This document shows positions 1 through 9,060 of a stretch of DNA of 64,000 nt, in pieces (positions within the stretch are counted from its first letter, which is position 1; each line of letters opens with the position of its first letter). The stretch covers positions 3,658,001 through 3,722,000 of the forward strand of contig NC_008577.1 in NCBI RefSeq assembly GCF_000203935.1, in the 5' to 3' direction. The stretch comes from Shewanella sp. ANA-3. GTDB lineage: Bacteria; Pseudomonadota; Gammaproteobacteria; Enterobacterales; Shewanellaceae. A model generated the notes under the pieces. That model saw only the letters and a program-made list of their open reading frames with translations, had not been told where the DNA came from and did no database searches. Made by a program: the position numbers and the translations under genes.

Positions 1-665
1 CACCGATTAAACTCAGCTTTAATGGCAGTGCAGGCCAAAGCTTTGGGGTATGGAACAGCCCAGGCCTTGAACTTAAGCTCTGCGGCGATGCCAACGACTA
101 CGTCGGTAAGGGCATGTCGGGCGGCAAGATTGTGATTTATCCACCGCTAGGGAGTCCGTTCCAGAGCGAGCGCAGCGCGATTGTCGGTAACACTTGTCTG
201 TATGGCGCGACTGGCGGACGCTTCTTCGCAGCGGGCCAAGCGGGTGAACGCTTTGCGGTACGTAACTCGGGCGCAATTGCCGTAGTTGAAGGCTTAGGCG
301 ATAACGGCTGCGAATACATGACCAGCGGTATTGTAGTCGTACTCGGTAAAACCGGGGTGAACTTCGGCGCAGGGATGACCGGCGGCTTTGCCTATATCTT
401 CGACCAATTTGGCCGCTTTAATCGCCGCGTGAATAACGAGCTTGTCGATACCCAAAAACTCGAGTCACCGATTCATCAACAGCATTTGAAAGGCTTGATT
501 GAAGAACATGTGGCCGAGACTGGCAGTGAGCACGCGAAGATGATCTTAAGCGACTTTGCCAACTGGTTAGATTGCTTTGTTTTAGTGAAACCGAAAAATA
601 TCGCCGTTGCAGATCTGCTCAAATTAGAGCAATCGAGCCCGGAACTAGCAGTTAAAGCGGGGTAA
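1..665 (+). CDS. gltB: Glutamate synthase large subunit, C-terminal part (partial)
   Basis: The reading frame is open from base 3 to the TAA at 663-665, so the gene begins upstream of the window. The visible 220 residues are the C-terminal GXGXG beta-helix domain of the GOGAT large subunit, with repeated glycine turns such as GKGMSGGKIVI, GNTCLYGATGGRFFAAGQAGERF and GNxGxx-like coils. In the whole enzyme the large subunit carries the amidotransferase and the FMN/3Fe-4S synthase sites that make two glutamates from glutamine and 2-oxoglutarate. gltD begins 6 nt after the stop, so the pair is one transcript. An internal ATG at 114 is not a real start. Identity is supported by both sequence and the gltD neighbour. 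Confidence 0.95.
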   Translation, partial: PIKLSFNGSAGQSFGVWNSPGLELKLCGDANDYVGKGMSGGKIVIYPPLGSPFQSERSAIVGNTCLYGATGGRFFAAGQAGERFAVRNSGAIAVVEGLGDNGCEYMTSGIVVVLGKTGVNFGAGMTGGFAYIFDQFGRFNRRVNNELVDTQKLESPIHQQHLKGLIEEHVAETGSEHAKMILSDFANWLDCFVLVKPKNIAVADLLKLEQSSPELAVKAG

Positions 666-671
666 TAGCAG

Positions 672-2078
672 ATGAGTAACGATTTTCAATTTATTGAAGT
701 GGGTCGCAAAGACCCAACTAAACACCCTGCAGCAAAGCGTTCGACTCAGTTTATTGAGATTTATCAGCCCTTTGCTCAAGCTCAGGTGACTGAACAGGCG
801 GACCGTTGTCTCGATTGCGGTAACCCTTATTGTGAGTGGAAATGCCCGCTGCACAACTATATTCCCAACTGGCTGAAACTGGCGCAGCAGGGGCGAATTA
901 TGGAAGCGGCGGATTTGGTCCATGAGACTAATACCCTGCCCGAGATCTGCGGCCGCGTCTGCCCACAGGACAGACTCTGTGAAGGTGCTTGTACCCTAAA
1001 CGCCGACTTTGGTGCCGTGACTATCGGTAATGTGGAGAAGTACATTACCGATACCGCCATCGCCCAAGGCTGGCGTCCTGATATGAGCAAGGTCACGCCA
1101 CGCAAGGAAAAGGTCGCGATTGTGGGCGCTGGCCCTGCTGGTTTAGGCTGTGCCGATATTCTTGCCCGTAATGGGATTAAGGCTGTGGTGTTTGATAAGT
1201 ATCCCCAGATTGGTGGCCTGCTGACCTACGGTATTCCGGCTTTTAAACTGGATAAAGCCGTGATGGCGACTCGCCGCACTGTGTTAGAAGGCATGGGCAT
1301 CGAGTTCAAGCTGGGCGTCACTGTCGGTAAAGACGTCGCCTTTAACCAACTGCTAGAGGAATACGATGCAGTCTTCCTCGGCATGGGAACCTACACCGCC
1401 ATGAAAGCGGGCCTTGAGGGCGAAGATGCCCAAGGCGTGTACCAAGCCCTGCCCTACTTGATTGGCAATACCCATCACCTGATGGGCAGCAGTAATCCTG
1501 ACACCCCTTACCTGAATCTTGCCGGTAAGCGCGTGGTGGTCTTAGGTGGCGGTGATACCGCCATGGACTGTGTCCGCACCGCCGTGCGCCAAGGGGCCAG
1601 CAGTGTAATTTGTGCCTATCGCCGTGACGAAGCCAACATGCCTGGTTCACGCCGCGAGGTGCAAAACGCCCGTGAAGAGGGCGTGAACTTCCTGTTTAAC
1701 CGTCAACCCGTGGCGATTAAAACCCAGGATGGCAAAGTAGTGGGCGTGGAATGCGTTGAAACCCAAATGGGTAAAGCCGATGCCAGCGGCCGTCAACGTG
1801 CCGAAGCGATTGAAGGCAGCGAGCAGTTACTCGACGCCGATGCGGTGATTATCGCCTTCGGTTTCCAACCTAGCCCTGCGCCTTGGTTTGCCGATTACGG
1901 CATTGAACTAGACCAATGGGGCCGAGTAAAAGCCAGTAAACAGGCCGATAACCCATTCCAAACCACCAATCCAAAGGTATTTGCTGGCGGTGATATGGTC
2001 CGAGGTTCGGATCTGGTTGTGACCGCGATTGCCGAAGGACGTGATGCCGCACAAGGTATTCTTAACTACTTAGATTAA
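672..2078 (+). CDS. gltD: Glutamate synthase small subunit (NADPH)
   Basis: This 468-residue protein is the FAD/NADPH-binding small subunit that passes electrons to GltB during ammonia assimilation. The N-terminal Fe-S region has Cys46, Cys49, Cys54, Cys58 and then Cys93, Cys97, Cys103, Cys107, the two 4Fe-4S ligand sets of the family. A first dinucleotide fold (GAGPAG, residues 152-157) binds FAD, and a second (VVVLGGGDTAMDC, near residue 290) binds NADPH. A terminal AGGDMVRGSDLVVTAIAEGR segment closes the FAD site. Length matches the usual 470. It is cotranscribed with gltB (6-nt gap) and is followed by a rho-independent terminator at 2155. Confidence 0.97.
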   Translation: MSNDFQFIEVGRKDPTKHPAAKRSTQFIEIYQPFAQAQVTEQADRCLDCGNPYCEWKCPLHNYIPNWLKLAQQGRIMEAADLVHETNTLPEICGRVCPQDRLCEGACTLNADFGAVTIGNVEKYITDTAIAQGWRPDMSKVTPRKEKVAIVGAGPAGLGCADILARNGIKAVVFDKYPQIGGLLTYGIPAFKLDKAVMATRRTVLEGMGIEFKLGVTVGKDVAFNQLLEEYDAVFLGMGTYTAMKAGLEGEDAQGVYQALPYLIGNTHHLMGSSNPDTPYLNLAGKRVVVLGGGDTAMDCVRTAVRQGASSVICAYRRDEANMPGSRREVQNAREEGVNFLFNRQPVAIKTQDGKVVGVECVETQMGKADASGRQRAEAIEGSEQLLDADAVIIAFGFQPSPAPWFADYGIELDQWGRVKASKQADNPFQTTNPKVFAGGDMVRGSDLVVTAIAEGRDAAQGILNYLD

Positions 2079-2154
2079 TTGTTTTTTGTTGTACCGCTGT
2101 ACCTGTGAGTCTCGGACTCGTACCCACGAGTCCACCATTTGCTTGTGAATTTTG

Positions 2155-2181
2155 GCGCACCTTAGGGTGCGCATTTTTTTT
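2155..2181 (+). terminator. Rho-independent terminator of gltBD
   Basis: A perfect 7-bp GC-rich stem (gcgcacc at 2155-2161, ggtgcgc at 2166-2172) with loop ttag is followed by an A and a run of T to about 2181. It lies 77 bp after gltD. A second 8-bp hairpin without a T-run (ggactcgt 2114-2121, acgagtcc 2126-2133) precedes it. Confidence 0.85.
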
Positions 2182-2325
2182 ATCTTCCGCGCATTTAATC
2201 CTATCCCAATCAAGCAATCGCAATCCCACAATAACGCCAAAGCATAACTGTGGTATATTAGCCGCCATTCTGTTATCCCACGCTTTAGTGGCATCACACA
2301 TTCAGTAGAATCAAAAGGGTCTCCC

Positions 2326-3036
2326 ATGAAAATTGGTATTATTGGCGCAATGGAGCCAGAAGTTGCCCATCTTATTGCGGCTATGACAAACGCCTCTTCA
2401 CAAACGATTGCGGGCATTGAATTTATCGCAGGCACCTTAGCTGGCAAAGACGTCGTAGTGACACGCTCAGGTATTGGCAAAGTCGCCGCCAGTATAGCCA
2501 CCACACTGCTGATTGAGAAATACGCCCCCGATGCGGTAATCAACACAGGTTCTGCGGGCGGTTTTGCCGATTCACTGTCGATTGGTGATATCGTGATTTC
2601 ATCCGAAGTGCGCCACCACGATGTGGATGTGACCGCATTTGGTTACGAAATTGGCCAAATGGCGCAGCAACCTGCGGCGTTTATCCCAGCGCCATACTTA
2701 GTCGAAGCCGCCAATAAGGCCATCGCACAATTAGGTGAAGTGAAAGCGATTGAAGGCTTAATCTGTACGGGCGATAGCTTTATTTGCGACCCAGTACGTA
2801 CCAAAACCATGTTGGAGCACTTCCCAACCATGGCGGCCTGTGAGATGGAGGGTGCGGCAATTGCCCAAGTGTGTCACCAGTTTGGCGTGCCATTCGTAGT
2901 GATCCGCTCGCTCTCTGACAACGCCAACAACGACTCTCCGGTCGACTTCGATTCTTACATTGTGAAGGCAGGCTACCATTCGGCACTGATGGTGATGTTG
3001 CTGCTTGAGCAATTAGATCCAAATTCAGTAAAGTAA
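2326..3036 (+). CDS. mtnN: 5'-methylthioadenosine/S-adenosylhomocysteine nucleosidase
   Basis: This protein hydrolyses MTA and SAH to adenine plus the thioribose sugars, recycling by-products of polyamine synthesis, methylation and quorum-signal synthesis. The 236 residues begin [13 protein letters not shown] and contain the catalytic Glu motif in [10 protein letters not shown] and the Asp of RSLSDNAN, both typical of the Pfs family. AAGGG lies 7 nt before the ATG. A separate CobD-like gene starts 31 bp downstream. The upstream region has a possible -10 (tatatt, 2254-2259) but no clear -35. Confidence 0.96.
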
Positions 3037-3067
3037 TTGACTAAAGCATGATTGCGGAAAGTACCTG

Positions 3068-4057
3068 ATGCACAGTTCTTTTTATCAACAACTTGTCGAA
3101 ATTGATGGCGCTTTGTTTGAGGGCTTCTTGGTACTTTTCTTTGCTTTATTGCTGGCGCGTTTAGCGCCATTGCCAAGGGAAATGCAGCCGCTAATTTGGT
3201 TTAGTCACTTAGCCAAACAGCTCGCCGCCAAAGTCAATCGCCCTGGGCGCGCGCCCAGCCAACAGGCAACCGCCGGCTTTTTAGCCATGTTGCTGCTAGT
3301 GTTTCCCTTCTGGGCAATTATCACCTTTTTACTCGAGCTCGCCGCTTTCCCTTGGTTCTTCGAATTTTTAGTTCTGTATCTGTGTTTGACGGATGCAGGC
3401 TTTAGCCAAGTCGCCGACGAAATCGCTAAAGCATTGAAGCGCGAGGACAATGCCAGCGCAAAAAAGCTATTACAGCCGTGGATTGTCCGTGATACGGATA
3501 ATCTATCGGAAGTCGGCTTAACCAAGGCCACGATAGAAAAGCTCGCTACCGCGCCGATTTATGGCACGGCATCGACCATCTTCTTCTTTGCGATCGCAGG
3601 CGCCCCTATGGTGCTGGCGGTCAGAATGATTAAACAGCTCGAACTCAGTTGGCCGCCCATTCAACCTAAGTACCAGCACTTTTGCAGTTCGGTGCACGTT
3701 ATTTCTACGACGCTGCTGGCAATCCCCGCTTGGTTATGGAGCCTGTCGATTGCGATTCAAGGCGGCCCCAAGGCCTTAGCATTGCTGTTTCGCACCTCTA
3801 AAAATCATCCAGCCCTGCGTGGTTATGTGATGAGTGTGTCCTTAGTGGCGAATATTTTACGCATTGAATTGGGTGGACCCCAGAAGTTTTCGGGGCAACG
3901 CATTGATGTGGCTAAGATAGTCTATGGCCCACAGCCGCACCAAGAGATGATTGCCCCCGCAGTAAAACTCGCCTCACGGGCCTGCGCTATCTGGTTTAGC
4001 TTTATTACCTTACTTCCGATCATTTGGGCGGGTTTACGCTGGCTACAAACCCTGTGA
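3068..4057 (+). CDS. CobD/CbiB-superfamily membrane protein
   Basis: The 329 residues form a multi-pass inner-membrane protein with the layout of adenosylcobinamide-phosphate synthase (CbiB/CobD), including the loop RDTDNLS at residues 141-147 and a C-terminal GGPxK-like segment. The conserved ENxxDG(V/I)xAPLF stretch that should follow the RDT loop is not recognisable: the corresponding region reads TIEKLATAPIYGTASTIFF. No other cobalamin gene is nearby. It may therefore be an AmpE-like or otherwise repurposed relative rather than an active cobinamide-phosphate synthase. It lies 31 bp after mtnN and 43 bp before a DUF2721 gene, so cotranscription is plausible. Confidence 0.7.
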   Translation: MHSSFYQQLVEIDGALFEGFLVLFFALLLARLAPLPREMQPLIWFSHLAKQLAAKVNRPGRAPSQQATAGFLAMLLLVFPFWAIITFLLELAAFPWFFEFLVLYLCLTDAGFSQVADEIAKALKREDNASAKKLLQPWIVRDTDNLSEVGLTKATIEKLATAPIYGTASTIFFFAIAGAPMVLAVRMIKQLELSWPPIQPKYQHFCSSVHVISTTLLAIPAWLWSLSIAIQGGPKALALLFRTSKNHPALRGYVMSVSLVANILRIELGGPQKFSGQRIDVAKIVYGPQPHQEMIAPAVKLASRACAIWFSFITLLPIIWAGLRWLQTL

Positions 4058-4100
4058 TATGATGCCTTTAATCTTAACATTAGGTTAAAGGCTGACTATC

Positions 4101-4490
4101 TTGTTCGAAAACATGCATGTTTCATTAACAACTCCCGCCTTGCTATTTCCGGCAATCTCACTGCTATTACTAGCCTATACCAACCGCTTCTTTGCGCTGG
4201 CGGCGCTGATCCGTCAGCTCAGTAACGGCGACAAACCCGTGCATAAGGATCAGATTAAAAACTTAAGCCAGCGGATCCGGATTATTCGCCGCATGCAGGA
4301 GGCGGGCGTATCCAGCTTTGCCCTGTGTGTGCTCTGTATGATTTTCATCTATATCGGTTTTAATAAGACGGGCTCGGTGATCTTCGGTGCCAGCTTGTTA
4401 CTGCTGCTCTATTCACTGATTTTATCTGTGATAGAAATTCGTATCTCTGTGGACGCGCTGAACATCCACATCAAAGAGATGAGTAAATGA
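4101..4490 (+). CDS. DUF2721 family membrane protein
   Basis: This small protein (129 residues from TTG) has an N-terminal membrane segment (PALLFPAISLLLLAYTNRF), a basic loop with the RxxRMQEAG pattern typical of DUF2721, and two more hydrophobic helices (about 70-110). AAAGG lies 9 nt before the TTG at 4101. An ATG at 4113 has no such site, so TTG is preferred. Its stop overlaps the ATG of the next gene by ATGA, implying translational coupling. Molecular function is unknown. Confidence 0.8.
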   Translation: MFENMHVSLTTPALLFPAISLLLLAYTNRFFALAALIRQLSNGDKPVHKDQIKNLSQRIRIIRRMQEAGVSSFALCVLCMIFIYIGFNKTGSVIFGASLLLLLYSLILSVIEIRISVDALNIHIKEMSK

Positions 4491-5113
4491 GCCACTGGAT
4501 TTACTTCTTCGATTTATGTGGCACGGCGGTATTTGCCCTTTCTGGCGCCTTAGCCGCTGGGCGTCACCGTATGGACCCCTTTGGCGTTATCGTGCTCGCG
4601 TCGGTAACAGCTGTGGGTGGTGGCAGTATTCGCGATGCGCTGATAGGCGCCACGCCGGTGTTTTGGATCCGCGACCCTAACTACATCATAGTGATACTCG
4701 CCACAGTCCTAGCTTGTTTGCTGTTAGTGCGCCGCCCCCGCAAGATGCCGCAATACACGCTACCTGTCGCCGACGCCTTAGGTTTGGCCCTATTCACAGT
4801 GATTGGTGCTGAAAAAGCCCTCAATATGGGACTCAGTGGCATGATTGCCGTCGTGATGGGCTTGATCACGGGCGTAGGAGGAGGCATTATTCGAGACTTA
4901 CTGTGCAGACAAATCCCTATGGTGTTACGCACAGAAATCTATGCCACGGCGTCGATTGTTGGCGGCATAGGTTATACCGTAAGCCTTGCCTACGGGATGG
5001 GCGAAAAAACGGCACTATTTTTAGCCATGACCAGTGCCTTAATCATTCGCCTATGCGCCATCAAATGGCATTTGTCGTTACCCGCCTTTGATCTCAAAAC
5101 CAAGAGGGAATAG
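4487..5113 (+). CDS. TRIC/UPF0126 family membrane protein (YadS-like)
   Basis: The 208-residue protein is a seven-helix inner-membrane protein built from two related halves, each carrying the family's glycine-rich signature: VGGGSIRDALIG near residue 45 and VGGGIIRDLLCR near residue 130. Bacterial homologues of this fold are trimeric cation channels, and glycine transport has been proposed for some UPF0126 members. The substrate here cannot be told from sequence. It begins in an ATGA overlap with the DUF2721 gene, and the next gene starts right after its stop, so the three form a tight operon. Confidence 0.88.
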   Translation: MSHWIYFFDLCGTAVFALSGALAAGRHRMDPFGVIVLASVTAVGGGSIRDALIGATPVFWIRDPNYIIVILATVLACLLLVRRPRKMPQYTLPVADALGLALFTVIGAEKALNMGLSGMIAVVMGLITGVGGGIIRDLLCRQIPMVLRTEIYATASIVGGIGYTVSLAYGMGEKTALFLAMTSALIIRLCAIKWHLSLPAFDLKTKRE

Positions 5114-5114
5114 T

Positions 5115-5606
5115 TTGCGAATATTGTGTCTTTTAGTCTGTCTTATTTGGGTTCCGGCTTTGTTTCCTGCGTCTGTACACGCTAACTCAGGGGAAATGCC
5201 AGCAGAACAGCAGTTAGCCGTAAAATACATGAACGCGCTAACCGAGCACGACTATCAAACACTCGGCAAATTCTATAACCGTGATACCGTCTTCTTCGAT
5301 AAAACCGCCAATCGTAAATACACGGGTGGGCGGTTTATTATCGATTTCCTCGAGCGCGCCCACGAGGGTGTGCTCGAATATGATTTCAATATCGAGCATA
5401 TGTATAACGCAGGCTCCCTCGTGGTGATGATTGGTAACTATCACTTTAAGGGACCCGGCGAGCAGTTTGGTAAACCCGGAAAAATTATTGATGTCGCCAT
5501 TCCTGGGGTCACCAGTCTTAAGCTCGATATGCGTAATCACAGGGTCACAGAGCATGTGGATCTGATTGATTACCAGACCATGTCAGACCAATTAGCGATG
5601 CAGTAG
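5115..5606 (+). CDS. Exported NTF2-like (SnoaL-type) protein
   Basis: I place the start at TTG 5115, because AGAGGGA at 5103-5109 sits 5 nt before it and the sequence then reads directly into a signal peptide (LRILCLLVCLIWVPALFPASVHA). An in-frame TTG at 5088 would overlap the preceding gene. The mature part has the alpha+beta cone pattern of the NTF2/SnoaL superfamily: helix AVKYMNALTEHDYQTLGKFY, then KYTGGRFIIDFLERAHEG and alternating strands. Such proteins are small binding or enzymatic domains; the ligand is unknown. It probably acts in the periplasm. Confidence 0.75.
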   Translation: MRILCLLVCLIWVPALFPASVHANSGEMPAEQQLAVKYMNALTEHDYQTLGKFYNRDTVFFDKTANRKYTGGRFIIDFLERAHEGVLEYDFNIEHMYNAGSLVVMIGNYHFKGPGEQFGKPGKIIDVAIPGVTSLKLDMRNHRVTEHVDLIDYQTMSDQLAMQ

Positions 5607-5728
5607 TCACAAAATTTAGCTTTTGTTGAAACTTGAGCCCTCAAAACGAGTCGAAACCTACAATGAGTCAATACGACTGAGGTGCGGCATTCTTTGCCCA
5701 CGGGTCGTTTCGTTTCAATGAGGTTTGT

Positions 5729-6157
5729 ATGAAGTTGTTTGGACTGATTGCCCTACTCGCCCTGAATGGCCTAATGCTCGCGCCCCATGCACAGGCGCAG
5801 CAGCCGATTATTGTGTCCTACGCGGTGCAACCCGTAAGCCATTTCAACCAGCAACTGCGGGCCGCTCAAGAGCAACATCAAGCCTGGAGCGAAGATCCCA
5901 CCGCCATCAGCAGCCAATATGCGGGTAAAAAGTTTACCCTTGTCCGCACTCAGCCCACCAAAAATGGCGTGTTTACCTATCAAGTGAGTGAGTTGTCGCA
6001 GCAGCACCCACAAATGCTGTTAATTCTGTCGCTTAAGAAAAGTGCCCAGCGCTGGCAAGTGGATTCCGCCCAGCTGGCGTGGAAGTGTCGTGATGGTCAG
6101 CATTTCGGTACCGACAGATGCAATATTGGCGAGCATGAGGCCAGCACTGCACCTTAG
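5729..6157 (+). CDS. Exported protein of unknown function
   Basis: This is a 142-residue protein with a clear Sec signal peptide (MKLFGLIALLALNGLMLAPHAQA, cleavage near residue 23) and GAGG 5 nt before the ATG. The mature region is soluble, with one Cys pair (CRDGQHFGTDRC) near the C-terminus that could form a periplasmic disulfide. I do not recognise a family. It is separated from the upstream gene by 122 bp and ends at a bidirectional terminator, so it is probably monocistronic. Confidence 0.7.
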   Translation: MKLFGLIALLALNGLMLAPHAQAQQPIIVSYAVQPVSHFNQQLRAAQEQHQAWSEDPTAISSQYAGKKFTLVRTQPTKNGVFTYQVSELSQQHPQMLLILSLKKSAQRWQVDSAQLAWKCRDGQHFGTDRCNIGEHEASTAP

Positions 6158-6212
6158 ACAAGGTATTTTAAAAACAGCACTTTAAACGATTGCCTAGATA
6201 AAAGGCAGAAGT

Positions 6213-6241
6213 AAAAAGAGCGCCCTTAGGCGCTCTTTTTT
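6213..6241. terminator. Bidirectional terminator between convergent genes
   Basis: A perfect 9-bp stem (aagagcgcc 6216-6224, ggcgctctt 6229-6237) with loop ctta is flanked by A-run and T-run. It serves the exported-protein gene on the plus strand and tyrS on the minus strand. Confidence 0.88.
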
Positions 6242-6315
6242 ACTTGCTTGGTAAGTACTTATTAACCGTCTTAAGCACTCACAAGCGGTACTCACATGGT
6301 GACATCCGATTCGGC

Positions 6316-7512
6316 TTAAACCAGAGTCACTTTCGCGAACTTACGCTTACCGACTTGGAATACGGCAACCGTACCAGCGCTTAAGGTCATACGGCTATCA
6401 TCAACCTTCTCACCGTCCATCTTCACCGCGCCTTGCTTGATCATACGCATCGCATCGGAAGTCGAACCCACTAAGTCGGCATCTTTAAGTAAGTTAGCAA
6501 TCGCTAAGCCTTCACCCGCCGCTAATTCAACCTCAGGGATATCATCTGGGATAGCACCCTTTTGGAAACGGTCGATAAAGGCTTGATGGGCACTCTCGGC
6601 CGCCGCTTGGTCGTGGAAGCGCGCGATGATTTCCTTCGCAAGGGCAATCTTGGTATCACGGGGGTTAGCACCGTTGGCGATATCTTGTTTGAACTGTTCA
6701 ATCTCGGCCAAAGGACGGAATGACAGCAACTCAAAGTAGCGCCACATTAATTCGTCAGAAATTGACATGATCTTGCCAAACATTTCATTGGTGGGCTCAC
6801 TCACACCAATGTAGTTGTGCGCCGATTTAGACATTTTCTTCACGCCGTCTAAACCTTCAAGCAGTGGCATCATAATCACGGCTTGTGGCTTTTGGCCTTC
6901 GGCTTTTTGTAACTCACGGCCCATCAACAGGTTGAACTTCTGATCGGTTCCGCCTAATTCAACGTCGGCCTTCAGAGCTACTGAGTCATAACCCTGTAGC
7001 AGTGGATACATAAATTCGTGGATAGCGATCGACTGACCCGAAGCATAACGCTTCTTAAAGTCGTCACGTTCCATCATACGGGCAACGGTTTGCTGCGAGG
7101 CTAAACGGATCATCCCTGCTGCGCCTAATGGCTCTAACCAGCTCGAGTTGAACTCGATACGGGTTTTGGCAGGATCCAAAATTTTATAGACCTGCTCTTT
7201 ATAGGTCTCGGCGTTGGCTAATACTTGCTCACGGGTGAGAGGTGGACGTGTACTGTTTTTACCACTTGGATCACCCACCATACCGGTAAAGTCACCAATT
7301 AAGAAAATGACTTCATGACCTAACTCTTGGAATAATCTTAATTTATTTAAAATTACTGTGTGTCCAAGATGGATATCCGGTGCGGTAGGATCAGCGCCTA
7401 ACTTGATACGAAGTGGACGTCCTTCTTTGAGTTTTTCCAGCAGATCCGATTCGAGTAGGATCTCATCGGTACCACGTCTAATTTCTGCTAATACTTGGTC
7501 TAAATCAGCCAT
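6316..7512 (-). CDS. tyrS: Tyrosyl-tRNA synthetase
   Basis: A class I aminoacyl-tRNA synthetase that charges tRNA-Tyr. Starting at MADLDQ (7512) gives 398 residues. An upstream in-frame ATG at 7542 lacks a ribosome site, whereas AGGAG precedes 7512. The HIGH-type motif is HLGH (48-51, inside ADPTAPDIHLGH) and the second signature is KMSKS (226-230). The C-terminal 70 residues form an S4 RNA-binding domain. HLGH plus a canonical KMSKS is the pattern of the TyrZ-like subfamily rather than E. coli TyrS (KFGKT). It is transcribed divergently from the M23 peptidase gene. Confidence 0.96.
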   Translation of the reverse strand: MADLDQVLAEIRRGTDEILLESDLLEKLKEGRPLRIKLGADPTAPDIHLGHTVILNKLRLFQELGHEVIFLIGDFTGMVGDPSGKNSTRPPLTREQVLANAETYKEQVYKILDPAKTRIEFNSSWLEPLGAAGMIRLASQQTVARMMERDDFKKRYASGQSIAIHEFMYPLLQGYDSVALKADVELGGTDQKFNLLMGRELQKAEGQKPQAVIMMPLLEGLDGVKKMSKSAHNYIGVSEPTNEMFGKIMSISDELMWRYFELLSFRPLAEIEQFKQDIANGANPRDTKIALAKEIIARFHDQAAAESAHQAFIDRFQKGAIPDDIPEVELAAGEGLAIANLLKDADLVGSTSDAMRMIKQGAVKMDGEKVDDSRMTLSAGTVAVFQVGKRKFAKVTLV

Positions 7513-7639
7513 CTCGGCGGGGACTCCTAAGGCCATGATCATAAAATGAGGAGACTTATGTTACTTGTTAGCCACCACAATTGAAAGTGTGTACACTAAC
7601 GGGATTATTCAAGCCTTAGGTAATCGGTATCGGCGTCAC

Positions 7640-9040
7640 ATGGGAAAGGTTATAACGTTATTTAAATTGTTGCCTAAAAAGCATCAAATTCTCCTCAGCA
7701 TTCTTTCTGTTATCACTACGATAACCCTGCTCTTTCCCTCTGAAGAAGCACAAGCTTCAAGACAAACTCAAGGTGTCGCAGACCAAGCTCAAGTCAATAC
7801 TCGTTACGATGTTCCTTTAGCCTTTCGCTCACCAGAGCGTCCAGAAGGGGTTGAGGGCCAATCGCAAGATGCATCCACCAACGCCACGCCGTTATCTTCG
7901 GCCGATGCCTTAGCCGCAGGCAATGTGCCCGCCAGCGAAACCTTAGAGAGCGCCCACCATAGGGACGTTGAACATTTTAATGTGAAAAATGGCGATACCT
8001 TAGCCGCAGTATTTGAGCGTGCGGGACTCACCAGCAAAGATGTGTATGAAATTACCCAGTTGCCGCTCGCCAAACAAAATCTGTTAAAAATCATCCCCGG
8101 CGAAGAAATTGTGATTTCGAAGGATGCCAAGGGCGATTTAACCGAAGTGCGCTACCGTGTCGATGCGGTATCGACCTTAGTGATCACTAAGGATCAGGAT
8201 AAGTATTCCGAGAAAATCTCCGAAAAAGACATTGAAATCCGCACCCAATTCACCAGTGCGAAAATCAAGAGTAACTTCTGGAATGCCGCCGTCGATGCGG
8301 GTTTAAACGCGAACCAAATTATGCAACTCTCGACCGTGTTTGGCTGGGATATCGACTTTGCCTTGGATTTACGTGAAGGCGACAGCTTCGCCATTATCTA
8401 CGAGCAGGAGTATGCCGAAGGCGAGTTTTTACGTAACGGCAATATCCTCGCCGCCGAGTTTATCAACCAAGATGAGCGCTACACCGCGATTCGCTATACC
8501 GATGGCAACTATTACTCCGAAAACGGCACTAGCATGCGTAAGGCCTTCCTGCGCTCACCGGTTGACTTTAAATACGTCAGCTCAAACTTCAACCCGAAAC
8601 GCCTACACCCTGTAACCGGGCAAGTTAAGGCCCACCGCGGCGTTGACTATGTTGCCGCCATTGGCACCCCCATTAAGGCGGCGGGCAATGGCCGAGTTGT
8701 CGAATCCGGCTACAATCAATTTAACGGTAACTATGTGTTCATCAAGCACAACGATACCTACACGACTAAGTATTTGCATTTGACCAAACGCAACGTCAGT
8801 AAAGGGGCCAGCGTTAAGCAGGGGCAAATTATCGGCACCTTAGGTAAGACAGGACGCGTCACTGGCGCTCACTTACACTATGAATTTATCGTCAATGGCG
8901 TACACCGTAATCCAAGAACGGTTGATTTGCCTAAGGCCGAATCGATTGCCCGTAAAGAAAAGCCACAATTCGATGCGCTTAGCAAACAGTTGATGGCCAG
9001 TATTTCACAGAACAAGCAAACCCAATTGGCGATGCAATAA
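7640..9040 (+). CDS. M23 family peptidoglycan endopeptidase (MepM-like)
   Basis: The protein is a membrane-anchored cell-wall hydrolase that cuts peptide crosslinks during wall growth. I choose ATG 7640 (MGKVITLFKLLPKKHQ), which leads into a single hydrophobic anchor at about 16-38. The TTG 75 bp upstream would put an odd extension before the anchor. A LysM/OapA-like domain (HFNVKNGDTLAAVFERAGL) precedes the C-terminal LytM domain. Zinc ligands are visible as His332 and Asp336 (HRGVD) and His413 with His411 in HLHYEF. Length of 466 fits MepM/YebA. anmK follows 20 bp later, so wall turnover and anhydro-MurNAc recycling are cotranscribed. Confidence 0.92.
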   Translation: MGKVITLFKLLPKKHQILLSILSVITTITLLFPSEEAQASRQTQGVADQAQVNTRYDVPLAFRSPERPEGVEGQSQDASTNATPLSSADALAAGNVPASETLESAHHRDVEHFNVKNGDTLAAVFERAGLTSKDVYEITQLPLAKQNLLKIIPGEEIVISKDAKGDLTEVRYRVDAVSTLVITKDQDKYSEKISEKDIEIRTQFTSAKIKSNFWNAAVDAGLNANQIMQLSTVFGWDIDFALDLREGDSFAIIYEQEYAEGEFLRNGNILAAEFINQDERYTAIRYTDGNYYSENGTSMRKAFLRSPVDFKYVSSNFNPKRLHPVTGQVKAHRGVDYVAAIGTPIKAAGNGRVVESGYNQFNGNYVFIKHNDTYTTKYLHLTKRNVSKGASVKQGQIIGTLGKTGRVTGAHLHYEFIVNGVHRNPRTVDLPKAESIARKEKPQFDALSKQLMASISQNKQTQLAMQ

Positions 9041-9060
9041 CGACGGACGGATCCCCTCAC

